This document shows positions 1 through 7,131 of a DNA stretch of 64,000 bases, in pieces. This DNA is from Terasakiella brassicae (GTDB lineage Bacteria; Pseudomonadota; Alphaproteobacteria; Rhodospirillales; Terasakiellaceae), in assembly GCF_014641495.1 (NCBI RefSeq), contig NZ_BMHV01000003.1:1-64000 (forward strand), read 5' to 3'. The notes below the pieces were generated by a model. That model was not told the origin of the DNA. It made no database searches and saw only the letters and a program-made list of their open reading frames with translations. The number at the start of each line of letters is the position of its first letter. Positions within the stretch are counted from its first letter, which is position 1. The translations under genes were made by a program, and so were the position numbers.

Positions 1-53
1 AGTGCAAGCTGGACGGCTTCGCTTTTAAATTCATCAGATTTTTTGAGACTCAT
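1..53 (-). CDS. IS3-family transposase OrfA, N-terminal fragment (cut by window edge)
   Basis: Reading leftwards from an ATG at 53 gives MSLKKSDEFKSEAVQLA, which matches the start of IS3-family OrfA proteins, whose N-terminal helix-turn-helix begins with a (S/T)xEFKxEAVxLA pattern. A strong ribosome binding site, ACAGGAGG, sits just upstream at 57-64. Only 17 codons are inside the window. OrfA normally binds the terminal repeats and is joined to OrfB by a programmed frameshift; neither activity can be judged here. Confidence 0.65.
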   Translation of the reverse strand, partial: MSLKKSDEFKSEAVQLA

Positions 54-115
54 TTATTCCTCCTGTAAATCTCAGTTTAACAGAAGGTGCTCTCCAGTTT
101 TAGGGGACGGGTCCA
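1..115 (-). mobile_element. Terminus of an IS3-family insertion sequence (partial, runs off the window)
   Basis: The segment holds the first codons of an IS3-type orfA and, upstream of them, what looks like the element's end. Read on the minus strand, the terminus begins at 115 with TGGACCCGTCCCCTAAAACT, which has the TG start and C/G-rich then A-rich character of IS3-family inverted repeats. The repeat is followed by a leader and then the transposase start at 53. The boundary at 115 is inferred from repeat style and from the way the neighbouring reading frame changes there. The other end and any target duplication lie outside the window. Confidence 0.6.
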
Positions 116-480
116 TTATCCCAGTCAGCTGGGTTTCCAGGTATAATGCCTTTGTAAACGACTTTATCCACAGCAAGCTCAATGCTATCATTAAACTCCC
201 CAGCAGAAACAAGTCGTTCTATTTCTGCTTTAGCAGCAGCTCCGGCAGTCTCAGTCGCCTTTTCCTCTGCAACTTCAGTAGCTTTTTTCAGGGTTTCTCT
301 GTATCCAAAGAACGACAATATCGCAATAACAACACCGAAAACAGTAACTACAACGGTAACTGCAGCCAACAGGATACTAACCCAAGCACCAAAATAATTT
401 TCATTATTAGGTAAGCTCTTCGTGTTGCTTTGAACAATCTTTCTGAGTTCGTCAATTCTCTGATTTTGAGATATTATCAC
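100..480 (-). pseudogene. Small membrane protein with coiled-coil segment, 3' end truncated by the IS element
   Basis: This is a 126-residue frame with a GTG start that overlaps the stop of the upstream gene (GTGA at 477-480). Residues about 31-59 form one long hydrophobic membrane span, followed by an alanine/glutamate/lysine-rich helix (about 64-92) likely to be a coiled coil. The last four residues and the stop codon lie inside the predicted IS terminus (100-115), so the original C terminus is lost. The family is not recognised. It may still be translated as a slightly shortened protein; the pseudogene label reflects the apparent disruption only. Confidence 0.5.
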
Positions 481-725
481 TGCCTGCAGGTTTTGTATCT
501 GAAGTTGACTGTTTTTTCCATTAGTCGCAACAGCTCTTGAGAACTGTTATTTTGCTGATAATCTATCCGGTCGAGCAAACGATTAATAAAGGTGAGATTA
601 TTTCTTTTATCTATTGAGGCGGTATCTGGTTTTACACTCGCTCCCTTTTCTTGGGCATAGACATTCAAATTAATAAATGCAGAAGCAATCAAAAGGACAA
701 TAAAGAAATATTTCCGAAAAATCAT
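477..725 (-). CDS. Small secreted protein of unknown function
   Basis: This 82-residue protein starts with a clear signal peptide: MIFRKYF, then a hydrophobic stretch, then a VYA-Q cleavage-like site near residue 24. The mature part is about 58 residues, polar, with a likely helix containing LLDRID and a single Cys near the end. It overlaps the next gene by four bases, which suggests translational coupling to the membrane protein downstream. The pair may work together at the inner membrane or periplasm, but no function can be named. Confidence 0.55.
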   Translation of the reverse strand: MIFRKYFFIVLLIASAFINLNVYAQEKGASVKPDTASIDKRNNLTFINRLLDRIDYQQNNSSQELLRLMEKTVNFRYKTCRQ

Positions 726-1033
726 TTAGCTCACATTCCTGAGGTTTCTGTGACGTGAATTTAACCCAAGCGGCGAACGCTATCAAGTTGTAAAGGTTAA
801 AATTATCACACTTCTATTTTGGAGTTTTAGTATTATCTATAAAGTTCCACCCCATATCACCCCGAAACCTGCCTGCATCCCCCGCAGTATATCCAGAACC
901 TTCTCGGACTTTCATTCCTGCGCGCCAGTGACTTTTAAATTGTGATCAAAAAGGTCTGATTGCTTATCATTTTGTTAATTGCTTGTTTGTAACATGGAAA
1001 TGATTATTTCGTTTTTGATGAAAGGGTTATAAA
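726..1033. other. Intergenic region between divergent small genes
   Basis: No credible coding sequence or structured RNA was seen in these 308 bases. The region is AT-rich and must carry the promoters for the minus-strand small secreted protein and for the plus-strand gene at 1034. No convincing -35/-10 pair could be assigned. Confidence 0.4.
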
Positions 1034-1354
1034 ATGCAGGATGCTCAACTTGGTCGCATCAAATTGAAAATGGACAAGACAATTCGTGAAATTAATCAAG
1101 TTGTCATAAATCCTGAAATCCCCGAGTTATCATCAGAAGATTTGGAACCTGTTTTTCGTCTTGTGGCAAAATGCAGAGCCGCTTACCTTAAACAGCTTTT
1201 TCACGTAACCCTTGCTGCAAAAAAAGGGTTGCCGGACAACGGGCAAATTCAAGAATTAGCTGATTTGCGAAATACATATGAAGAAACCTTGAAAGCAACT
1301 CAAGCTTTGGAAACCGCTATTGAGCGCGGGTATCTTGATATGAAGAATGTCTAA
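1034..1354 (+). CDS. Hypothetical small helical protein
   Basis: This is a 106-residue, soluble-looking protein with no signal peptide or membrane span. It is predicted to be mostly helical, with heptad-like leucines and acidic/basic alternation (for example LADLRNTYEETLKATQALE near residues 77-95). The start is an ATG preceded by GAAAGGG about ten bases upstream. No family is recognised. It stands alone between a divergent region and the convergent methyltransferase gene. Confidence 0.55.
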   Translation: MQDAQLGRIKLKMDKTIREINQVVINPEIPELSSEDLEPVFRLVAKCRAAYLKQLFHVTLAAKKGLPDNGQIQELADLRNTYEETLKATQALETAIERGYLDMKNV

Positions 1355-1417
1355 TCTTAAATATAGCGATTTCTTGCGAGCTCACCCGCACTCTTTGACG
1401 TGACTTGCAAGTAATCC

Positions 1418-2299
1418 CTAGTGGAAAAGGGCAGAGACCAGATATTCGCCATAATGTAAGGCGGGATGGTCGTCGGGTTTTAGGAATTGGGATTTGAATT
1501 GATCGGTGCCGTCCAAGGCCAGCAGGTCGCATTTCTGTTTTTCCAGAAAGGGTTTTATGTTGCCTTTTTCCATATCCCATTTGATCGGCTCCCCGATTAT
1601 GTTCAGGTAGATTTGCAGAAGTTTTCGGGTGTTGTTGTCCGCGCTGTCTTGTGGTTCAAGGGCGGTGAACAGGAAGCGGGTGCCGCTGCCGCTTAGGGTG
1701 CGGATCGCGTTAAACATATGGGTGATTTCGTCATCACTCAGGTACATGGTCACGCCTTCACAGATATAAAGTGTCGGGATGTCTGTTTGAAAGGCGTTGA
1801 AGGCGGCAAGGCGGTCTTCGAGATTTTGATGGGTGAAATCGATGCTGAGGTAGTGCAGATTGCTTTGTTCGGCCTCTTTTAAGGCTTGTGCCTTAAACTG
1901 CTGAGTATCGGGATGATCGATTTCGATAAAGGAGACATCCGGGTTTTCTTTTGCCAGTCGCAGGGCGAGACTGTCAAATCCGGCACCAAGACACACGACT
2001 TGTTTAACGCCGTCCTCAAGAGCTTTTCGCGTATGTGTTTCTATAGAAAGTTTACGCAAGGCATAATGCAGGGTAATGCCGGGTAATAAAAGATATTCGC
2101 GCAGTTTGACGCCTAGGGTAAAGCCCGGTTTATTGATTTGTGCCAGTCGCTTTTGACCTTCTGGTGAGTGGGAGAGGATTTTTTCGCCGAGCTCTATCGC
2201 CTCTGGTGAAATGAGATAATGATGAGGTGTGCGCCGGGCGATATACATAATGCCTTGCAGAACGGTATAGGCCGTGATGCTGGCTTTATTCTCTTTCAT
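1418..2299 (-). CDS. Class I SAM-dependent methyltransferase, leucine carboxymethyltransferase (LCM)-like
   Basis: The protein has 293 residues. It contains the SAM-binding motif VVCLGAGFDSLALRL near residues 101-115, an acidic IEIDHP motif II about 20 residues later, and EGVTMYLSDDE near 181-191. These are hallmarks of the LCM / TIGR00027 family, whose members methylate carboxyl groups or polyketide and natural-product substrates. The gene begins three bases after the stop of the acyltransferase-cNMP fusion gene, so the two are almost certainly co-transcribed. The neighbour's predicted chemistry suggests a carboxylate substrate such as an N-acyl amino acid; that is inference. Confidence 0.8.
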   Translation of the reverse strand: MKENKASITAYTVLQGIMYIARRTPHHYLISPEAIELGEKILSHSPEGQKRLAQINKPGFTLGVKLREYLLLPGITLHYALRKLSIETHTRKALEDGVKQVVCLGAGFDSLALRLAKENPDVSFIEIDHPDTQQFKAQALKEAEQSNLHYLSIDFTHQNLEDRLAAFNAFQTDIPTLYICEGVTMYLSDDEITHMFNAIRTLSGSGTRFLFTALEPQDSADNNTRKLLQIYLNIIGEPIKWDMEKGNIKPFLEKQKCDLLALDGTDQFKSQFLKPDDHPALHYGEYLVSALFH

Positions 2300-2302
2300 T
2301 GA

Positions 2303-3499
2303 TCAATCTTTCTCGACAAAGGTGATGGCATGTTTGCTGCGCTTGATGAGGTTTTGTGCTTCCAGTTTTGCAAGATGCGCTTCGGCTTCTTCTGGTGTGG
2401 CAAGGGCCATAGAGGCGAAATCTGTCGTTGTGACTTTGGCGATACGTTGATTGGGGTTTTTCGGGTCAATCATGGCGCTTTGGCGTAAACTTTTGGTGAA
2501 ATAGGCCATGCGTTCTTCCAGTGAGGCATAGGCATAGAGCAAGGCGCGTTCGTCGGCAGAACGCAGGCGTTTGGATAAAATCTCCATCAGGTCGCGCAGG
2601 TAGGTGGCGTTTTCCTGAATCTTTTGCCAGAAGGTTTCCCGGTCAATCACCAACAGTTCGGTGTTGCCAATGGTGGTTGCGCTGGCTGAACGAGGCGCTT
2701 CATCAATCAATGACAATTCACCAAACATATCGCCGGGACCGAGTTTCGCCAACGAGAGCAGCTCGGCATTTTCTTTATAACGGCACGCAATATCGACCCC
2801 ACCTTTGGTGATGAGATAGGCTTTGTCGCCGTGACTGTCTTGTTGAAAAATCGTTGTCCCGCCATCCAAAAGATACCATCGGAAACAGCCGCTGAAATGG
2901 TCCAGTAGCGTTTTTTGTTCTGCCAGCATATTGAAGGCCCAGTCGTACATATTGGCCAGCGGTGTGGCGATGGCGACGATATGGCTGTTGATCTCTTCTA
3001 TCCAAATTTCATCGGACAGGATTTCCCAGCCCAGACGTTTGTAAATACCAATTGTACTGGCGTTTACGGTCGCGATAATATGGCTGACATTCAGGGAATG
3101 CCCGACATCAACCGCCATACGCAAAAGGGCCCGGAAAACATCGCGTCGATTGCGCCATTCTTCGGCGATTGCCAACATGCCGGAACTGGCAAAAACAGGG
3201 GGCGGTGCGTTTTCGTCAAATGCCTGTTGGCGGATTTTATCTTTGTAAGGCGTGAAGTCAAAAGATTCATCGGCGGCAGTGCCAATTTCATTTTCGAGCG
3301 TCACGCGCATGGTGCCAACGGCGGTTTCTTCACTATAGGCGATAATGTTAATGCTGTTTGGTACAGAATCGTAAAGGTCGATGATGTAGTCATGGGCTGT
3401 GTTTTGAAAAAAATCATTCGCCTTATAGACACTATGGCGCAGACGGTAGACATCATTCAGTTCTTTAGCCGATTTTGCAATTCTGATTTTTATTGCCAT
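2303..3499 (-). CDS. N-acyl amino acid synthase-like (FeeM/GNAT) acyltransferase fused to cNMP-binding and winged-helix domains
   Basis: This 398-residue protein has three parts. Residues 1 to about 200 are a GNAT-fold domain of the FeeM/autoinducer-synthase type (start RLRHSVYKANDFF, later IGIYKRLGWE). Residues about 205-320 are a cyclic-nucleotide-binding domain with a complete phosphate cassette (FGELSLIDEAPRSASA, including the Arg that contacts the cyclic phosphate). Residues about 325-398 resemble a Crp-type winged helix (EERMAYFTKSLRQ, then TPEEAEAHLAKLEAQNLI). FeeM-type enzymes make N-acyl amino acids from acyl-ACP. Here cNMP could gate the enzyme, or the acyltransferase domain could act as a ligand sensor for a DNA-binding protein. 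It is the first gene of an operon with the LCM-like methyltransferase. Confidence 0.75.
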   Translation of the reverse strand: MAIKIRIAKSAKELNDVYRLRHSVYKANDFFQNTAHDYIIDLYDSVPNSINIIAYSEETAVGTMRVTLENEIGTAADESFDFTPYKDKIRQQAFDENAPPPVFASSGMLAIAEEWRNRRDVFRALLRMAVDVGHSLNVSHIIATVNASTIGIYKRLGWEILSDEIWIEEINSHIVAIATPLANMYDWAFNMLAEQKTLLDHFSGCFRWYLLDGGTTIFQQDSHGDKAYLITKGGVDIACRYKENAELLSLAKLGPGDMFGELSLIDEAPRSASATTIGNTELLVIDRETFWQKIQENATYLRDLMEILSKRLRSADERALLYAYASLEERMAYFTKSLRQSAMIDPKNPNQRIAKVTTTDFASMALATPEEAEAHLAKLEAQNLIKRSKHAITFVEKD

Positions 3500-4067
3500 T
3501 TTAAAAAGTGCCGTAAAGGTTTTAAATAATGCTTATTCATCAATTAAATTGAAGATATGTCAAGGAATACATGGGATGTTTTCGGGTGAGATAGTAATCG
3601 AGAGGTGAATGAGGGCATTGCCCATGATATTTTAAAGTTATGTCTCACTCTTAAAATGTAAAGCGCACCTTGCGAAAAGGATCGTTTGATTTATGGGGTT
3701 GGTTAAAGTCAATTTGACCTAAGAATAGGTAGGTGAAGCCGTGTTACTTCTAAATGAGAAAGTGATTTTTCTTATTATTTATAATGTATTTTCGATTATT
3801 TTGTGAATTTTAATACTTGTTATTTACTTTAAAATAGCCTGAATTGCGCGTGCGTTACGTTGTGTTTGTAAATTGTGTTTTTTATTTTTTCTTGAAAATT
3901 TTAAGAAAAAATGCAATGTGTAATCATAAGTTCAATAGCGAACCTTCTTTTATTTCACATAATAAGTAAAAAGTTCTTGCCATCCTGTTGCGCAGTCCCT
4001 AAATAGCGCCTCGCCTTATCATTATTGGTAGTAGGTGTGTTTCAAGTTGTTCGTGATTGGAATTTAA
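3500..4067. other. Long AT-rich divergent intergenic region
   Basis: These 568 bases separate the acyltransferase gene (minus) from the ATP-grasp gene (plus). The part from 3740 to 3960 is very AT-rich with many T/A tracts, as is common for promoter DNA bound by nucleoid proteins. No ORF with a ribosome binding site and no convincing RNA structure was found. A candidate promoter near 3977-4005 is listed separately. Confidence 0.4.
3977..4005 (+). promoter_or_regulatory. Candidate promoter for the ATP-grasp/amidohydrolase operon
   Basis: TTGCCA at 3977-3982 and TAAATA at 4000-4005 are separated by 17 bases, a good fit to a sigma70-type promoter. The same bases also contain CTTG followed after 18 bases by CCTAAAT, which resembles the heat-shock sigma pattern seen ahead of hsp20 and ftsH in this window. 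Which sigma factor is used cannot be decided by eye. Confidence 0.4.
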
Positions 4068-5123
4068 ATGACAACTTTTAATCGCCCCATCAAAATTTGT
4101 TTTCTGATGTATCCGTGGGAACGCATTTCCCCGGAAAGCGATACGACTTTGCGTATTATTCACGAAGCGGTTGGACGCGGCCATATTGTGGCGGTGACAA
4201 CGCCGACGAATTTGACGATCCGTGAAACGGTGGCACATGCGTTTTGTTCTGTGATTGAACGCAAGTCCTATACCCGTTCGGCACAACATTTCCATAAATC
4301 GGCAACTTTCAAAAAGCGTTTGTTGCCGTTGTCCGGTTTTGATGTGATCTTTATGCGTGCCAATCCACCGTTGGATGTAACGGTGTTGAATTTCCTTGAT
4401 TCTGTTAAAGATGATACATTCATCTGTAACGATATCAATGGCTTGCGTATTGCCAATAATAAAATTTATACCGCTGCCCTGTATGATCCGAACAGCACGT
4501 TTGTGCCGGCAACCCATGTGTCCAAAAACCGGGAATATCTGGAAAAGGTCCTGCTGGAATCTGATCAGGAACAAATGATTCTGAAACCACTCAACGGTTT
4601 TGGCGGGCAAGGTGTGATTATTGTCGAGAAAAAATCCAAGAGCAGTTTTCGCTCTTTGCTGGATTTTTATCTTGGTGCCAATTCCGATCAATATGTCATT
4701 TTACAGGAATTCGTCCCCGGTGCGGAAAAAGGGGACGTGCGTATTCTGATGCTGAACGGGGAACCGATCGGGGCCATGAAACGCGTCCCGGCCGAAGGCG
4801 AAGCCCGTTCCAATATCGCAACAGGCGGTAAGGCGGTTAAACACACCCTGACGAAGGAAGAAAAAGAACTCTGTCGTCAGGTTGGTCCCAAACTTGTGCG
4901 CGATGGTTTGTATTTTGTGGGTTTGGACGTCATTGGCGGCAAGCTGATTGAAGTTAATGTTCTCAGCCCCGGCGGGATCACGCGGATCAACCGTTTGAAC
5001 CGTGTGCGCTTGCAAGCCAAGGTTATTGATTTTGTGGAATCTGTGGTGACGGCCAAAGAAGTGCTGATGGCGCGCAAGAACCAGTATAGAAGGTTGATCG
5101 AAGATGCAGTCGACGAAAGTTGA
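4068..5123 (+). CDS. Glutathione synthetase-like ATP-grasp ligase
   Basis: The protein has 351 residues, a little longer than the usual ~315 of GshB. The N-terminal third is a Rossmann-like prokaryotic GSH-synthetase N domain (KICFLMYPWERISPESD). The ATP-grasp part holds MILKPLNGFGGQGV near 165-178, ILQEFVPGAEKGDVRIL near 209-225 and the Mg/ATP-binding EVNVLSPGG near 303-311. True GshB joins glycine to gamma-glutamylcysteine. Its strict pairing and 20-base overlap with an amidohydrolase-metallopeptidase fusion suggest a paralogue acting on another peptide-like substrate. No gshA is nearby. Confidence 0.8.
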   Translation: MTTFNRPIKICFLMYPWERISPESDTTLRIIHEAVGRGHIVAVTTPTNLTIRETVAHAFCSVIERKSYTRSAQHFHKSATFKKRLLPLSGFDVIFMRANPPLDVTVLNFLDSVKDDTFICNDINGLRIANNKIYTAALYDPNSTFVPATHVSKNREYLEKVLLESDQEQMILKPLNGFGGQGVIIVEKKSKSSFRSLLDFYLGANSDQYVILQEFVPGAEKGDVRILMLNGEPIGAMKRVPAEGEARSNIATGGKAVKHTLTKEEKELCRQVGPKLVRDGLYFVGLDVIGGKLIEVNVLSPGGITRINRLNRVRLQAKVIDFVESVVTAKEVLMARKNQYRRLIEDAVDES

Positions 5124-7131
5124 GGACATCATCGCGCGCCTTCATAAAGGCGAAAGTCTGGAGGCGCGTGAAGCCAGCGGGGCTTATGAAATTGCATTTG
5201 ATCCCCAGTTTCCTTATATCTGTGCGGCTATTCATAACGGGCATCGTTTTGCAAGTGAACTACGCCCGCTTTGTTTGCTGGATGAAGCGGAACGCCTTTA
5301 TGAAGAAGATCCGCATACTGGCGATCTGATAAGCGGTTATCCCAATCGAATTATTGCGTTTGACAGTCGTTATGAATATGACCTGAACCGCAATGAGCTG
5401 GATTGTGTCTATCAAACGGCATGGGGTAAAAAAGTCTGGAGCCGCGAACTGCCAGAAGAGCTAAGCCATCGTTCCATTGAAAAGCATCGTGCGTTTTACA
5501 AGGTGTTTGACGCGGCGGTGCAGGCCTTGATTAAAAAGCATGGTTTTTGCGTGGTCTATGACGTTCATTCCTATAACGGGGAACGTAAAGGCGGAACTGC
5601 CGCACCGAGCTTTAATATCGGTACGGCCCAAATTGATATGCGTAAACATCGCAGCAACGTGAATTTTATGTTGCGTCAGCTTGATCGAATTTCAATTACC
5701 GGTGAAACAGTCCGTGCCGCGCATGATGAAGTCTTTTTGGGACAAGGTTATCTGGCAACGCGTACACGTGAATTATCCGCCAAGGCTTTATGTTTGCCGA
5801 TTGAAATTCGTAAATTTTATTGTGAAGAGAAAACGGCAACGCTTTATCCGCAGATTTTCAATGAATTGAAAGACGGGTTCACCAAAGTTATTTTGGAACA
5901 TGCCGCTTTCTTTGCCAACAAGCGGACAGAGAAAAGCACGGTGCATCGTCACGATATGCTGTCATCCCAGATTGAACCGGTCACCCGTCAGGTGGATCGG
6001 GATCTGTTTCGCATTGCCAAATCAATGGAAACCCTGCTGTATGTTAACCCGATTAATATTGATCAGGAACGCAAGCGGTTTTTTGCCCGCAAAGAACGCT
6101 ACGAACCGGTCTTTAAATATCGCAAGCTGGATATTGATCCGTTTTTGGTCAAAGAAAAACTCTTTCGTTTACCGATCGAAGAGATTGGCGATGTCACGGT
6201 ACAAACCCTGTATCGCCGGGCCATTGATGGTTTGTCGACTAAAGTGGACCTTTTGTCGGCGATTGGCAGCAAAGGCTGTCTCTATAATTCACTGCGTTAT
6301 TATGGGGAACCGGACCGGGCCGATTTGGACAATGCGCGTTTTCTGCTGCATGCCCCTGAGCTGAAGGATGAAACAGAAGATCGTGATTTTGTCAGTGACA
6401 ACGATGTCGCTGCATTGCTGCAAAAAGAAATCGACTATTACAAACTGGATGCGCCGGTTAAGCTCAGCAGTCGTCTTGTTGCCGGGGCCATGGTCGATAA
6501 TGCGAATTTCCGTGTTTTGATTAAACGCGGGAGCCACATGACGCGCAAGGCCGCACAGGCGTTGAAGCATCACGAGGTCGGTGTCCATCTGTTGACATCA
6601 GCCAATGCGCGACAACAACCGTTAAGCCTGTTTCGTCTTGGTTTGCCCGGTTCAACCGAAACGCAGGAAGGCATTGCGGTCCTGGCGGAATATTTGTCCG
6701 GTAATATGTCGTTAAAACGACTTAAGGTTCTGGCTTTGCGTGTGATTGCGGTACGTTATTTGCTGGATGGACATTCGTTTGAGCGCACTTACAGTATGCT
6801 GATGGAAGAATATCCGGAAATGGACGACCATATTTTCACAACGGTTGTTCGGGTGTTTCGTGGCGGTGGTTTTACGAAGGATTACCTCTATTTACGGGGA
6901 TTGGCGAAAGCCTATTTTTATTGGCAATCGGGTAAATCGTGGGAACCGCTGTTAATCGGTAAAAGTGCTTTTGATGATAGTGAGCGTATTCAGGAATTAA
7001 TTGAACGATCCGTTATTGTCAGACCAGAGCGTCTGCCGCACGCCTTTACCATGAAAGAGGTTAAAAACCCGATCCATGATTATTTGCTCAGTTCGCTTAA
7101 ATATGAAATGAGTGACGAGGTTGCCGCTTAA
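5104..7131 (+). CDS. N-formylglutamate amidohydrolase domain fused to DUF1704 (MATCAP-type, QEGLA motif) metallopeptidase-like domain
   Basis: The protein has 675 residues. About 1-265 is an N-formylglutamate amidohydrolase-like domain (HNGHRFASELRP, YDVHSYNGERKGG, IEIRKFYCEEKTATLYP). About 295-660 is the 'flavohemoglobin expression-modulating QEGLA motif' family (TIGR02421/DUF1704), related to MATCAP tyrosine carboxypeptidases. It shows H490-E491-V-G-V-H494 as a zinc site and T520-QEGIA with Glu522 as probable third ligand. The start ATG lies inside the upstream ATP-grasp gene. In many genomes these domains are on separate neighbouring genes, so the fusion supports a shared pathway of making or trimming a glutamyl/peptidyl compound. 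No flavohemoglobin gene is in the window. Confidence 0.8.
   Translation: MQSTKVEDIIARLHKGESLEAREASGAYEIAFDPQFPYICAAIHNGHRFASELRPLCLLDEAERLYEEDPHTGDLISGYPNRIIAFDSRYEYDLNRNELDCVYQTAWGKKVWSRELPEELSHRSIEKHRAFYKVFDAAVQALIKKHGFCVVYDVHSYNGERKGGTAAPSFNIGTAQIDMRKHRSNVNFMLRQLDRISITGETVRAAHDEVFLGQGYLATRTRELSAKALCLPIEIRKFYCEEKTATLYPQIFNELKDGFTKVILEHAAFFANKRTEKSTVHRHDMLSSQIEPVTRQVDRDLFRIAKSMETLLYVNPINIDQERKRFFARKERYEPVFKYRKLDIDPFLVKEKLFRLPIEEIGDVTVQTLYRRAIDGLSTKVDLLSAIGSKGCLYNSLRYYGEPDRADLDNARFLLHAPELKDETEDRDFVSDNDVAALLQKEIDYYKLDAPVKLSSRLVAGAMVDNANFRVLIKRGSHMTRKAAQALKHHEVGVHLLTSANARQQPLSLFRLGLPGSTETQEGIAVLAEYLSGNMSLKRLKVLALRVIAVRYLLDGHSFERTYSMLMEEYPEMDDHIFTTVVRVFRGGGFTKDYLYLRGLAKAYFYWQSGKSWEPLLIGKSAFDDSERIQELIERSVIVRPERLPHAFTMKEVKNPIHDYLLSSLKYEMSDEVAA

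Noticed and set aside
4068-5123. Naming the ATP-grasp gene gshB
   Set aside because: The protein is longer than GshB and strictly coupled to an amidohydrolase-peptidase fusion, and no gshA is adjacent. The symbol would overstate the evidence.
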